A stretch of 64,000 bases of DNA. Source: JACVRW01 sp963751105. Its GTDB lineage: Bacteria; Actinomycetota; Thermoleophilia; Solirubrobacterales; Thermoleophilaceae. The stretch covers positions 682,001 through 746,000 of the forward strand of contig CAVVTG010000002.1 in NCBI GenBank assembly GCA_963751105.1. Reading direction: 5' to 3'. Of the stretch, positions 14,784-24,285 are shown in pieces; the first letter of the stretch is position 1; each line of letters opens with the position of its first letter. Below the pieces are notes generated by a model. It was not told the DNA's origin. It was given only the letters and a program-made list of their open reading frames with translations, and made no database searches. The translations under genes and the position numbers were made by a program.

Positions 14784-16154
14784 GTGAGGGACCAAGCGAT
14801 CACGATCATCATGGCCGGTAGTGCGCTCGGCGCGCTGGGGCTGCTTGTTCCCGCGGTCAGGGGAGCACGGGCTGCGGGTGATCTCGACGCCTCGACAGCG
14901 CTGACGCTGGCGCTGGGATGGCTGGTCAGCCTGCCAATCGTCATCGTGGCGTTCTCGGGAGGACTGGTCCGGCGGCTGGATACCGCCCGCGAGCTCGTCC
15001 CGGTGCTTCCCTCTTGGTACGAGCCTGCGGCATACCTCTCCCTTGCTCTCGTGATCGCCCTCGCGAGCGCGCTGCTGGTCAAGCGATTTGTCTCGGAGAC
15101 GCGTCGCGTCACGGTCCATACGGCGGGTCTCATCGCCATCGTTCTGTGGGCGGTCGCATGGTTGGCGTCCGGGCTGAACGGCGGTCCGCTGCTGTCGCTC
15201 AGCGGTGTCACGCTGCTCGCATGCCTGGTGGCCGCGACGGTGCTTCCGCGCGGGCGCGGCGCGTGCGTGGGTGCTGGGCTCTTCGGGGTCACGCTCGCCG
15301 CCGCGAGCGGCCTCCTGGCCGCAGTGCAATTCGACACGGCGTCTGTGGAGTGCCGAGATGACTGCGTGCTCGGCGCGGCTCTCACGGGTGTGTTACCCAA
15401 CGAGAACCTGCTCGGCACAGCGCTCGTGGCCGCGCTTCCGTTCGTCTATCTCGGTTTCCGCGGCCGGACCCGCATGTGGTTGGTCGCCTACGTGGCGGGC
15501 ATGGCCGTGGCGACTGGAAGCAGGGGGGCAATCCTGACAGTGGTCATCATCCTGGCCGCTCTGCTCGTCGTGCGCCCGCGGCTCGATGCCGATCGCTCGA
15601 GCCCTGCTCGTACCGCGTTCGCCGGGCTGCTCCTGGCCGCAGCGCTGCTCGCCTCCGTCTACATCGTGCAACACGACTGGGCCTCGTCCGCGCAGTCGCT
15701 GGACGACCGGCCCGAACTGTGGACTGTGGCTTCGGACTACCGCCAGGACGCGCCGCTGTTCGGCTACGGTCCAGAAAAGTGGGAGACGCTCTACGTCGAG
15801 ACCGGGGAGATCCCACGATCTGCGCAGCACTCGACGCACAACCAGTGGGTCGACGTCGTGTTCAACGCCGGTTGGATCGGCGCCGCGCTTCTCGCGGGTA
15901 TGATCGCCGCGATGCTCTGGTCGGCGGGACCCGCACGCCCCGCTGTCCTGATCGTCTTAGCCGCGATCTTCATGATCGGGACGACCGAAAGGGCCTGGTT
16001 GATCGGAGCTGCGGACTTCGTCTCGTTCTCCTTGATTGCGCTCATCCTTCTGGGCCCGACCAGAGCCGGGGCGCGGGCAGAGGCCGAGCCGGGCGCAGGG
16101 GCAGAGCCGTCCCGTGCTCGCCATCAGAGCCGCGTGGCCGTCCCGTCCGGGTAG
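14784..16154 (+). CDS. Wzy-type polymerase / O-antigen ligase family protein
   Basis: The 456-residue polytopic membrane protein has about 11-12 hydrophobic segments. A Wzy_C-like region is visible at about residues 235-255 (TGSRGAILTVVIILAALLVV), and the periplasmic loop ends in HSTHNQWVDVVFNAGWIG (about residues 350-368), typical of O-antigen ligases and polymerases. It starts at GTG and ends 9 nt before the BY-kinase gene, so the two are likely co-transcribed. It probably joins repeat units on the outer face of the membrane. Confidence 0.8.
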   Translation: MRDQAITIIMAGSALGALGLLVPAVRGARAAGDLDASTALTLALGWLVSLPIVIVAFSGGLVRRLDTARELVPVLPSWYEPAAYLSLALVIALASALLVKRFVSETRRVTVHTAGLIAIVLWAVAWLASGLNGGPLLSLSGVTLLACLVAATVLPRGRGACVGAGLFGVTLAAASGLLAAVQFDTASVECRDDCVLGAALTGVLPNENLLGTALVAALPFVYLGFRGRTRMWLVAYVAGMAVATGSRGAILTVVIILAALLVVRPRLDADRSSPARTAFAGLLLAAALLASVYIVQHDWASSAQSLDDRPELWTVASDYRQDAPLFGYGPEKWETLYVETGEIPRSAQHSTHNQWVDVVFNAGWIGAALLAGMIAAMLWSAGPARPAVLIVLAAIFMIGTTERAWLIGAADFVSFSLIALILLGPTRAGARAEAEPGAGAEPSRARHQSRVAVPSG

Positions 16155-16163
16155 AGCTGGTCC

Positions 16164-17588
16164 GTGGAGATCGGGCGATACAGGCATGTGCTCCGTGCAC
16201 ACTGGGTGCTGGTGGTCTCGAGCATCGTCGCGTTCACGGTCGGGGCAGGCGCGCTCGCCTGGACGGAGGCGCCGACCTACGAAGCGAGAACCCAGCTGTT
16301 CGTGTCCACCGGGCTCCTCTTGCGAGAGACGGAACAGGCCTACGAAGGCGGACTCTACGCCCAGCAGCGCGCGCGTTCCTATGCGGAGATCATCTCCGGC
16401 CAACGTGGAGCCAGAGCGGTGATCGAAGAGCTGGGTCTGCCAGAGAGCGTCGACAGCGTCCAGAACAAGATTCGTGCGTCCGTGCCGCCGAACAGCGTCC
16501 TGGTGAACGTGACGGTGAGAGATCGCTCGCCTCGGCTGGCGAAGGCGATCGCGGATTCGCTCGGTGACCAGCTGCCCACGTTGGTCGATCGCCTCGAAGC
16601 AGAGGCCGGCAAGCGTTCTCCCGTTGATGTGACCGTCACGAGGCCGGCGCAGCTGCCGGCCGACCCGGTCTCGCCGCGAAAGCCGATCTACCTCGCCCTG
16701 GGAGCTCTTATCGGTCTCGCGGTCGGGGTCGGCGGCGCGGCGCTGCGAAGCGGCCTCGACCGCCGGATCAGAAGTCCTGCGGTCGCCAGCGCCACCGCCA
16801 GCGCCCCCGTGCTCGCCAAGATTGCCGAGCATCCCGATCGCGGTATTTCCCCCGTGATGCTGGCCGATCCTCTCTCCGCCGGGGCCGATGGATATCGCGA
16901 GCTGCGGGCGAATCTCCGGGCAGTCAGTGCTGAGCACGACCTGCGGTCCTTTGTCGTGTCAAGCGCGGTTGCGGGGGAGGGCAAGACCGAGGTTGTGGCC
17001 AACCTCGGCATTGCGTTGGCGCAGGCGGGCGCCCGCGTGGTGGTCGTCGACGCGAACTTACGCTCGCCCAGGCTCGGTGACCTGCTCGAGGTGGGGTCAA
17101 GCAAGGGACTGACCGATTTGATCGCCGCACCCCGGCCGATCGAATCGACTGAGACTGAGAGCGAGTTGCCGTTCCCGATCTGGGTGTTGCTTGCGCTTCA
17201 CTGGTACCCCACGGCACCGCTCGCGGTCCTCACCAGCGGATCGGTACAACCGGATCCGAGCGAGCTACTGGACTCCGAGACCTTCGACGAGGTGCTTCAC
17301 GCGCTTGCGGAGCTGTTCGACTTCGTCATCGTGGACAGCCCGGCCCTGCTTTCGGTCTCCGATGCCGCCATCCTCGCCCGACATGCGTCGGCGGTGATAC
17401 TCGTGGCCCGCGCCGCATCGACGAGCACCGACGAACTCGAGGCCGCTCGGCGTGTCTTGCGCGCAGTCGACAAGCGCGCGCTCGGTGTGGTGCTCAACCG
17501 GGTCCCCGAGCGGGATAACCGTCTATACCGGGAGGACCCGCCCTCGCCAGGTCGAAGTCGATCGCGCACGGTTGCGCCCAATGGATAG
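16164..17588 (+). CDS. Wzz / BY-kinase fusion with altered Walker A' motif
   Basis: The 474-residue protein joins a Wzz chain-length domain (membrane helices at about residues 12-33 and 178-196) to a bacterial tyrosine kinase domain. Walker A reads VAGEGKTEVV (about residues 271-280) and Walker B reads FVIVDSP (about residues 388-394). The A' motif reads VVDANLRSPRL where the family, and the paralogue at 19756, has DAD: the second Asp is Asn. The C-terminal tail has a single Tyr instead of a cluster. Polymerisation control is likely, but kinase activity may be weak or absent. Confidence 0.85.
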   Translation: MEIGRYRHVLRAHWVLVVSSIVAFTVGAGALAWTEAPTYEARTQLFVSTGLLLRETEQAYEGGLYAQQRARSYAEIISGQRGARAVIEELGLPESVDSVQNKIRASVPPNSVLVNVTVRDRSPRLAKAIADSLGDQLPTLVDRLEAEAGKRSPVDVTVTRPAQLPADPVSPRKPIYLALGALIGLAVGVGGAALRSGLDRRIRSPAVASATASAPVLAKIAEHPDRGISPVMLADPLSAGADGYRELRANLRAVSAEHDLRSFVVSSAVAGEGKTEVVANLGIALAQAGARVVVVDANLRSPRLGDLLEVGSSKGLTDLIAAPRPIESTETESELPFPIWVLLALHWYPTAPLAVLTSGSVQPDPSELLDSETFDEVLHALAELFDFVIVDSPALLSVSDAAILARHASAVILVARAASTSTDELEAARRVLRAVDKRALGVVLNRVPERDNRLYREDPPSPGRSRSRTVAPNG

Positions 17589-18768
17589 CGCTCAACGCCC
17601 CATCCCCATGGTGCGCGTCATCAGTCGCCTCGCGTTCGGGGGCTCTCCGATCCAGGCGATCTCACTCACGGCGCTGCTCGAGCCGCGCTATCGAACGACC
17701 CTCGTGAAGGGAGTCGAGGGGAGCCGCGAGGGAGACATGTTCCCGTTGGCGAAGGCCTTCGGCGTGCAGCCGGTGGTCGTACCGAGCCTTCGCCGCGAGG
17801 TCTCAGCGAACGACATCCGGGCCGTGTGGGAAGTCATCAGGATCCTGAGAAGCGAGCGGCCGGCGATCCTGCACACCCACGGGGCGAAGGCGGGCGGCGT
17901 TGGCCGCCTTGCCGCGGTCCTCGCTGGCCGTTCCCGCCCCTCGGTGATCGTCCACACGTTCCATGGCCACGTGCTCGAGGGCTACTTCTCGCCCCTGCGA
18001 TCCACCCTCTTCACCTGGATCGAGCGGATCCTGGCCAGAGTCAGCACGAGGCTGATCGTTGTTTCGGACGAGGTCGGACGGGCTCTGGTTCGCTTGAAGG
18101 TCGCCGACGCTGATCGGATCGAACTGGTGCGGCTGGGCTTCGACCTCGAACCGTTCGTCGTTTCCGACGAAGAGCGGAGAGAGCTTCGCGAGTCATTGCG
18201 GTCGGATTTGTCGATCCCGCTGGACCGGAGAGTCGTCACCTTCGTGGGCAGGATCGTCCCGATCAAGCGTTTGGACCGCTTCCTCGCGGTCGCTCAGCGA
18301 CTCCGGCAACGCGAGGACATTCATTTCCTCATCGTCGGCGACGGTGATCTGCGCCCAGAGCTTGAGTCCTCGGCGGCTGCACGAGCACTTGGCGATCGCG
18401 TCACGTGGACCGGGTTCCGCCGGGACCTGCCGGCCATCTATTGCGCCAGCGACGTCGTTGCCATCACCTCCGACAACGAGGGAACACCGGTCAGCCTGAT
18501 CGAGGCACAGGCCGCCGGCGTCCCGGTGGTGACGACGGACGTGGGCGGGGCTCGTGACGTCGTGGAGGATGAGGTGACCGGCCGAGTTCTGGATGCGGAG
18601 GATGTGTCAGGGATGGCAGACGCCATCGCGGAGATCCTGGACGACCCTGCCCTCGCGTCCCGTTTCGCCGCCGCCGGCCGCACGCACTCGCTGTCGCGGT
18701 TCACGCTCGCCAGGCTCGTCCGGGACATCGACGACCTCTACACACGGCTGCTTGCCGAGAGAGGCTAG
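17581..18768 (+). CDS. Glycosyltransferase family 4 protein
   Basis: The 395-residue GT-B enzyme contains THGAKAGGVGRLAA near residue 100, the C-terminal FVGRIVPIKRLDRFL (about residues 222-236) and the GT4 signature EGTPVSLIEAQAAGVPVV (about residues 300-317) with the nucleotide-sugar-binding Glu residues. It acts in the cytoplasm, adding a hexose-type residue to a lipid-linked intermediate. The ATG lies inside the last codons of the BY-kinase gene (8-nt overlap). The stop shares CTAG at 18765-18768 with the convergent epimerase. Confidence 0.88.
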   Translation: MDSAQRPIPMVRVISRLAFGGSPIQAISLTALLEPRYRTTLVKGVEGSREGDMFPLAKAFGVQPVVVPSLRREVSANDIRAVWEVIRILRSERPAILHTHGAKAGGVGRLAAVLAGRSRPSVIVHTFHGHVLEGYFSPLRSTLFTWIERILARVSTRLIVVSDEVGRALVRLKVADADRIELVRLGFDLEPFVVSDEERRELRESLRSDLSIPLDRRVVTFVGRIVPIKRLDRFLAVAQRLRQREDIHFLIVGDGDLRPELESSAAARALGDRVTWTGFRRDLPAIYCASDVVAITSDNEGTPVSLIEAQAAGVPVVTTDVGGARDVVEDEVTGRVLDAEDVSGMADAIAEILDDPALASRFAAAGRTHSLSRFTLARLVRDIDDLYTRLLAERG

Positions 18769-19712
18769 GGCGCTGCGACTTCTGGCGCGCTGGTCGAGGC
18801 GGCCCAGTCGATCGTCCGGCGCAGTCCCTCGCCGAAGTGGACCGCCGGCTCATAGCCGAGCCTCTCGTGTGCGAGGGAAATGTCGGCCTCGCTCAGCAGT
18901 ACGTCTCCCGGTCGAGGATCAAGGTGGACGGGTTCCAGTTCCGTCCCCATCAGCTCATTCAGCATGGCGACCAGCTCCAGCAGCGTATGAGAGGTTCCGC
19001 TGGCCACGTTGATCGTCAGTCCGGCCGCGTTCGGCGCGTGCGCGGCCGCGATGTTCGCGTCCACGACGTTCGAGACATATGTGAAATCGCGCGCGGCCGA
19101 CCCGTCACCGAAGATCGTCGGGCGTTCGCCGGCGCGCATCAGCCTGATGAACTTAGGGATCACCGCCGCGTAGCCTGAGTAGGGATCCTGGTGATCACCG
19201 AAGACGTTGAAGTAGCGGAGCGCAACCACCTCGAGCTCATACACCTTCTGTGCGACGAGGCAGTACTGCTCCGCCGCGAGCTTCGAAACGGCGTATGGCG
19301 CCAAGGGCCGCGCCGGCCCGGTCTCACGGCGAGGCATCCCCGGAGCGTCCCCGTAGACCGAGCTGGACGACGCGAAAACGACGCGCCTCACGCCGTGGTC
19401 ACGCGCCGCCAGCAGCACGTTCAGCGTGCCTTCGACATTCACCGCGCTGGTCGTCAGAGGGTCCTGAATCGACCTCGGCACCGACGGCAGAGCACCTTGG
19501 TGGAAGATCACATCGACGCCGCGCGCGGCAGTCGCGACCCGCTCGTATGAGCGCAGGTCTCCCTCCACCAGCTCGACGCCCAATCCTTCGAGATTGGCTC
19601 TATCGCCGGTAGAGAAGTTGTCATGCACGCGGACCTCGCGTCCCTCCTCCTGCAACCTCCGGACGAGATTCGACCCTATGAATCCGGCGCCGCCGGTGAC
19701 CAAGACCGTCAC
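18765..19712 (-). CDS. NAD-dependent sugar-nucleotide epimerase (GalE/WbpP-like)
   Basis: This 315-residue extended short-chain dehydrogenase has the NAD-binding motif TGGAGFIGSNL at residues 6-16, the catalytic Ser in FASSSSVYGD and the YAVSK dyad at about residues 145-149. FGDGSAARDFTYV near residue 210 is typical of UDP-hexose 4-epimerases and related enzymes. The GTG start is supported by TATACT at 19721-19726 (minus strand), 8 nt upstream; a longer frame to 19817 has no such support. It would supply an epimerised UDP-sugar for the local polysaccharide. Confidence 0.87.
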   Translation of the reverse strand: MTVLVTGGAGFIGSNLVRRLQEEGREVRVHDNFSTGDRANLEGLGVELVEGDLRSYERVATAARGVDVIFHQGALPSVPRSIQDPLTTSAVNVEGTLNVLLAARDHGVRRVVFASSSSVYGDAPGMPRRETGPARPLAPYAVSKLAAEQYCLVAQKVYELEVVALRYFNVFGDHQDPYSGYAAVIPKFIRLMRAGERPTIFGDGSAARDFTYVSNVVDANIAAAHAPNAAGLTINVASGTSHTLLELVAMLNELMGTELEPVHLDPRPGDVLLSEADISLAHERLGYEPAVHFGEGLRRTIDWAASTSAPEVAAP

Positions 19713-19755
19713 GAGCGGCCAGTATACGAGCGGGCGGGCCGCGTCCGGACGATGC

Positions 19756-21174
19756 TCACGGGGCCCAGACGGGTGAGGGGGACGCCGGCGCCCTCTTCGT
19801 CTTCTGACCGTAGGCATACCCGCCGCCGGTCCGCCCTGAAAACCCGTTCAGCACCGCCCCGACGGGCGGCTCGCCGACGGCGTGGAGGGCCTCGGCCGCC
19901 GCGTCGAATTGCTCGGCGCGCGTCGAGGGCACACGGGCCACCATCAGGATCGCCGCACTCACTCGCGCGATGACCGCGGCATCGCCGACGGACAGCAGCG
20001 CGGGGGAGTCCACGATCACGATGTCGGCTCTGCGGGTCAGCCCCTCGAGCAGCACCTCGAAGCGCTCCGAACCGAGCAGCTCGCTCGGATTCGGCGGCGG
20101 CGAACCGCTGGTGAGCATCTCCAGCGGAAGCTCCTGCTCGTGGTGCATTGTCTCTTCCAGCAGGTCACCCGAAACCAGTTCGCTCGTCGGCGCGTCGGCC
20201 GACAGCAGTTCGCTCAAGCCCGGGGACGGCTCGAGCCCCAGTAGACGGCCCAGCCTGGGCCGGCGCAGGTCCGCGTCCACCAGCACGACGCGATGGCCGG
20301 CCTGCGCGAAGACGATGCCCAGGTTGGCGGCCAGCAGAGTCTTGCCCTCGCCCGGGACTGCGCTCGTCAGGAGCAGGGACCGCCGGTCAGCGTCGATCGT
20401 CACGACGCGCAGATTCGTTCGCAGCCGGCGGTAGGCCTCGGCCTCGGGAGAGTCGGGGTCGTCGACCACTACGAGGGGCCGCTTGGAGGCCCGTGAGTCG
20501 CGCGGAATATGGCCGATGACGGGCGCCCCTGCGATCACCTCGGCGGCCTCGTCGTCCCTGATCCGCCTGTCGAGCAGCTCGCGCAGCGCGACAAGAGCGA
20601 CACCGAGGATGAGACCGAGCAGGGCGCCCGCAGCGAGATACAGGCCCTTCGGCAGGGACTCCGGACTGGTTGGAAGGGCCGCACGGCTCGCGACGGTGAT
20701 GTCGACGTCCGATCCCTCGGGCGCGGGAGACGACTCCAGCGTCTTGACGAATCGCGGAAACTCCTCAGCTACGGCGTTGGCGATGTCCCTGGCCTGCGCC
20801 GGAGAGGCATCCTCGACGGTGACGTTGATCAGCACCGTCTCCTCCGGCGCGGTGGCGGTGATCGCCGACGAAACGTCTTCCGCGCTCTCGGACAGGCCCA
20901 GTTTCCGGACCACGGCCTCGGCCACAGCCGGACTGGAGAGGATCGCCGTGTAGGACTGGGCGCGCGCCTGCGCCGCCAGGCCGCCCTGGTAGACCTCGGT
21001 TGGGCTCTGGTCGGACGACTTGGCGCTCGTGGATACGAACAACTGTGTGTGCGCCGCGTAGAGCGGCTCGCGAGTCCACGCATACGCGCCGGCCGCGGCG
21101 GTGCACACCACCATCGCCACGACGATGAGCACCCGGTGGGCGTACAGCACGTGGAGGTATTGCTTGGTGTCCAT
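19756..21174 (-). CDS. Wzz / BY-kinase fusion (canonical copy)
   Basis: The 472-residue paralogue of the gene at 16164 has a Wzz domain with membrane helices at about residues 14-34 and 183-203, then a tyrosine kinase with an intact Walker A (VPGEGKTLLAANL), A' motif (VLVDADLRRPRLG) and Walker B (IVIVDSPALL). The C-terminus carries two Tyr in GGGYAYGQK, a likely autophosphorylation tail. AGGA stands before the ATG at 21174. It should control chain length and assembly of the exopolysaccharide. Confidence 0.9.
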   Translation of the reverse strand: MDTKQYLHVLYAHRVLIVVAMVVCTAAAGAYAWTREPLYAAHTQLFVSTSAKSSDQSPTEVYQGGLAAQARAQSYTAILSSPAVAEAVVRKLGLSESAEDVSSAITATAPEETVLINVTVEDASPAQARDIANAVAEEFPRFVKTLESSPAPEGSDVDITVASRAALPTSPESLPKGLYLAAGALLGLILGVALVALRELLDRRIRDDEAAEVIAGAPVIGHIPRDSRASKRPLVVVDDPDSPEAEAYRRLRTNLRVVTIDADRRSLLLTSAVPGEGKTLLAANLGIVFAQAGHRVVLVDADLRRPRLGRLLGLEPSPGLSELLSADAPTSELVSGDLLEETMHHEQELPLEMLTSGSPPPNPSELLGSERFEVLLEGLTRRADIVIVDSPALLSVGDAAVIARVSAAILMVARVPSTRAEQFDAAAEALHAVGEPPVGAVLNGFSGRTGGGYAYGQKTKRAPASPSPVWAP

Positions 21175-21256
21175 TCGGTCCTGGACGGCCTGAATCGCCG
21201 GGTCCGGCCAGGATAGGTGATGAAGCCGAAACCGGCCGCAGCTTCGCTTGCGCTCG

Positions 21257-22225
21257 TCAGTCGGCCTTCGCAGCCACGCGATGGGCGCCGCGGTAGTAGG
21301 CCACGATCTCATCGGGCGACAGCTCGCGCTCGGAGCGCCGCCCCAGGAAGTAGTAGGCGGACGCGTTGTCCATCGCGAAGGCGGTCGGCACCAAGCGGTC
21401 GAGGTAGCGCAGCCAGAAGAAGGGCAGCCTCGCCAGCTTTCCGGCCAGCTCGGAGCGCAGCAGACCGCGCACGAGGTGATCGACGCTGGTCAGCATCTGT
21501 GCGCCCGGTCCGGCCACGGGGCCGGCGGCCACCTCCTCGAACGCGCGAAACAGGTGGCGGTGACCGCTGCTGGTGTAGCGCGTGAAGTCGGGCCCCGCAT
21601 GTCCGACCTGTTGCAGGAACGGCGTCTCGGCGTAGACGAGGCCAGACGGCCGGAGCACCCGGTGGATCTCCTCGACGACCTGTCCGGGGTCGAGAATCTG
21701 CTGGAGAACCGCCTGCACGATCACGGCGTCGACACTCTCACTGGCAAGCGGTATCTGATGCGCGTCGGCGATGAACTGGACCAGCGGGGTTCCGTAGATG
21801 TCGAACGCCAGGACCCGCGGTCGTCGATCGGCATAGATCTCCTCGACGCCGTTCCCTATCACCCCGCCGCCGATCACAAGGATCAACGGCGCTGGTCCTC
21901 GCAGGAGCCCGAGCAGTGTCTCCACGTTCTTCACGGCCACCCGGTTGCGGGGCTTCGCCCACGATCGCAAGCGCCGCGGGAGCCGGTCGATCGACCATCG
22001 ATTCCCACTGCCGGACTCCTGTCCCCGCACTCCGACCGGCTCGAGGATGCTGCGCTCGAAGTCGGCGAGGACCGGCCATTGTTCAATGAGCGGGAACGAA
22101 CCCGGCGCGTTGTATACGCACGAGTCCGAGCTGCAGCGAAAGCCCTCTTCCTCTTGCACGACACCGCATCCGCACCGCGGGCAGGCAAGTAAGGGCGAGA
22201 CGTCGCCGAGGTGCACCAGCCCCAT
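21257..22225 (-). CDS. SAM methyltransferase with N-terminal zinc ribbon
   Basis: The 322-residue protein opens with a zinc-ribbon-like CPRCGCG...CSSDSC (about residues 15-36). A class I methyltransferase core follows: ILVIGGGVIGNG (about residues 115-126) for SAM binding, an acidic residue in LAFDIYG, and VVEEIHRVLRPSGLVYAE (about residues 184-201). The start at 22225 is preferred because TAGGAT (22236-22241, minus strand) lies 10 nt upstream; an ATG 12 nt earlier sits on that box. It may methylate a sugar or lipid-linked glycan, judged from its place among glycosyltransferases. Confidence 0.8.
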   Translation of the reverse strand: MGLVHLGDVSPLLACPRCGCGVVQEEEGFRCSSDSCVYNAPGSFPLIEQWPVLADFERSILEPVGVRGQESGSGNRWSIDRLPRRLRSWAKPRNRVAVKNVETLLGLLRGPAPLILVIGGGVIGNGVEEIYADRRPRVLAFDIYGTPLVQFIADAHQIPLASESVDAVIVQAVLQQILDPGQVVEEIHRVLRPSGLVYAETPFLQQVGHAGPDFTRYTSSGHRHLFRAFEEVAAGPVAGPGAQMLTSVDHLVRGLLRSELAGKLARLPFFWLRYLDRLVPTAFAMDNASAYYFLGRRSERELSPDEIVAYYRGAHRVAAKAD

Positions 22226-22258
22226 GAGACCCGCCATCCTAGCCCAGCGATGCGCTGG

Positions 22259-23200
22259 TCAGCCCGCGCCTCGGAGATCGCCGATCAGCATTCTGTAGGC
22301 GGAGACCGTCGCGGAAAAGTCGGACCTGCTGCGTTGGAGCAACGCCATTGTCAGGCGGGCCGGCAGCTCGATGCCGAGCGTGAGCAATACGAGAAGGCCG
22401 GCCTGCCAGCGAGGCCAGTGCCGTAGCGCGTAGACCTGCCTGCTGCGCAGAGAGTGATAGAGCCGTACGTCGCGCACCTGGTCGGAGCTGACGTTGCCGG
22501 CGTGAAGGACCCTTGCCTCCTTGAGGAAATACGAGCGGAATCCCTGCTGGAGCGCCCGCCGCGCGAAGTCCACTTCCTCGTAGTAGACGAAGTAGCTGGT
22601 GTCGAAGCCGTCCGACCGGGTGAACAGCCCGCGCCGCACCAGGAAGAACGCGCCGATGACCTGGTCGACGATGCCGCTGTGGCTTGTCTCCGCCGGCGTC
22701 AGATGGTGGCCCGGAAAGAAACGCGGCAGGACGAGGGAGAGACGGGTCATCTTGCCGAAGAGCACCGGCAACGTGGGGAATCGAGCGCATGAGATTGCTG
22801 GACCGCCCGTAGGATCGAGCACCTGACCGCCGCAGATGCCGATCTGCGCCGCCCGCTCGCTGTCCATGAAGCTCGTGACGACCGCGAGAGTGTCTTCGAA
22901 GAGGCGCGTGTCAGGGTTGAGGAAGAGCAGGTAGTCGGCCTCGCTGCCCGCCGCCCCCTGGTTGCAGGCCGCCGCGAAGCCGATGTTGCTGCTGTTGTGC
23001 ACCACCTCGAGCGGCAAGTCAAGATCATCGAGGCCGGCCGCCGATCCGTCGGTGGAGGCGTTGTCGATCACCGTCACCCGCTCGACTGTCACGTCGTCCC
23101 GGTCGGCGAGCACCACGGAATCCAGGCATTCACTGAGGTAGGCGCCCGTGTTCCAGTTGACGATGACGATGTGTATCGACCCAGACACAGGTCCGGCCAC
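22259..23200 (-). CDS. Glycosyltransferase family 2 (rhamnosyltransferase-like)
   Basis: The 313-residue GT-A enzyme has IVIVNWNTGAYL at the N-terminus, VIDNASTDGSA (about residues 43-53), LFLNPDTRLF (about residues 92-101, the metal/nucleotide site) and YYEEVDFARRALQQGF (about residues 210-225). This pattern is common in rhamnosyl- and related transferases. A hydrophobic stretch near residue 275 may anchor it to the membrane. The GTG start overlaps the stop of the upstream GT4 gene by one base (TAGTG), which implies coupled translation. A second GTG at 23188 is possible. Confidence 0.85.
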   Translation of the reverse strand: MAGPVSGSIHIVIVNWNTGAYLSECLDSVVLADRDDVTVERVTVIDNASTDGSAAGLDDLDLPLEVVHNSSNIGFAAACNQGAAGSEADYLLFLNPDTRLFEDTLAVVTSFMDSERAAQIGICGGQVLDPTGGPAISCARFPTLPVLFGKMTRLSLVLPRFFPGHHLTPAETSHSGIVDQVIGAFFLVRRGLFTRSDGFDTSYFVYYEEVDFARRALQQGFRSYFLKEARVLHAGNVSSDQVRDVRLYHSLRSRQVYALRHWPRWQAGLLVLLTLGIELPARLTMALLQRSRSDFSATVSAYRMLIGDLRGAG

Positions 23201-24258
23201 TAACCCTCGAGTCCCATCGCATCTCGCCACCTGGGCAGCCAGGCGTCGAAGGAATAGCGGAGCTCGGTCACCTCGCGAGCACGACGGCCCAGTGCTGCGC
23301 GCACCTCCGCCGGCCGTGTGAGTAGGTCGAGGATGGCGTCGGCCCACTCGTCGGCGCTCTCGGGCGCCGGCATGTGGAGCGCAGACAGAATCTCGCGGTT
23401 CACGCCGACCGGGCTGGCGACCAGCGGCGTGCCGGCGGCCCCGTACTGCAAGAGCTTGTAGCCGCTCTTGCCTCGGGTGTAGGGCCCGTCGGGCACAGGG
23501 GCCAGACCGACGTCGAGCTCCGAGAGAAGTGCATACTGGGTCGACTCCGACCACGCCACCCGATCGATCATGTCCTCGAGGTCTCCGAGCGTCCGACGAG
23601 TCGTACCGATGAGAGTGAGCCGGGCTCCGGTGCGGCGGTGCACCTCAAGAAGTGGCGATTCAACGTCTCGAAGGTAGGTCTCGTTGCCCGCGGACCCGAT
23701 CCAGCCCAGGCGCGGGGGATCGTGCACCGTGTAGTCGGTCTTTCTGCCATAGCGGTCGGGCGCAACGCAGCTGGGGATCATGACGACGTCCCGGCAGTGC
23801 TCGGCGGCCCACTCGGCCAGCACGGGATTTCCGGCCACGACCCGGTCCGCGGCCTGTGCGGAAATCAGCGTCTTGGGTGCCTTTGGCGCGATCCGCCTGA
23901 GTCGGCTGCCGGCCCCGTAATCCCACTGAAGGGCGTCGTCGAAGTCGTAGATCGAGAAGGCCGAGCTCGAGAGCAGACTCCGCTCGAGAGCTCCTCGGCT
24001 CAGCGGCGAGGCCTCCCGATGCAGGAGCAGGCGCTCCGCCGGCTGGGCGGCCATCCGCCGCAGCCGGCGCTCCGCTGCCAACACGGCGACAGGGTGCCGC
24101 ACCACCTCGGACGCGCTGGCGTTGTGGTGGGAGATGTAGCTGCTGACGACCGGCGTTTCGGCGATCCGGTCCAGCCACTCGAACACGCGCACGCGGGAGC
24201 TCCCGGCCTTGCGCCCGTAGGGCGTCACGACGTAGAACACGAGCTGCGAGTCTGACAT
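23200..24258 (-). CDS. Glycosyltransferase, GT4-like
   Basis: This 352-residue protein begins QLVFYVVTPYGRKAGSSRVR and has the C-terminal GT-B features LGWIGSAGNETYL (about residues 195-207) and GKSGYKLLQYGAAGTPLVAS (about residues 275-294), where the Glu of EX7E enzymes is replaced by a Lys/Tyr context. A family 4-like transferase or a close relative fits best. The ATG at 24258 is only 27 nt from the divergent deacetylase start. The gene leads an operon with the GT2 gene. Confidence 0.75.
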   Translation of the reverse strand: MSDSQLVFYVVTPYGRKAGSSRVRVFEWLDRIAETPVVSSYISHHNASASEVVRHPVAVLAAERRLRRMAAQPAERLLLHREASPLSRGALERSLLSSSAFSIYDFDDALQWDYGAGSRLRRIAPKAPKTLISAQAADRVVAGNPVLAEWAAEHCRDVVMIPSCVAPDRYGRKTDYTVHDPPRLGWIGSAGNETYLRDVESPLLEVHRRTGARLTLIGTTRRTLGDLEDMIDRVAWSESTQYALLSELDVGLAPVPDGPYTRGKSGYKLLQYGAAGTPLVASPVGVNREILSALHMPAPESADEWADAILDLLTRPAEVRAALGRRAREVTELRYSFDAWLPRWRDAMGLEG

Positions 24259-24285
24259 GGGCCCGCCGACTAGAGTCCTGCGCGC

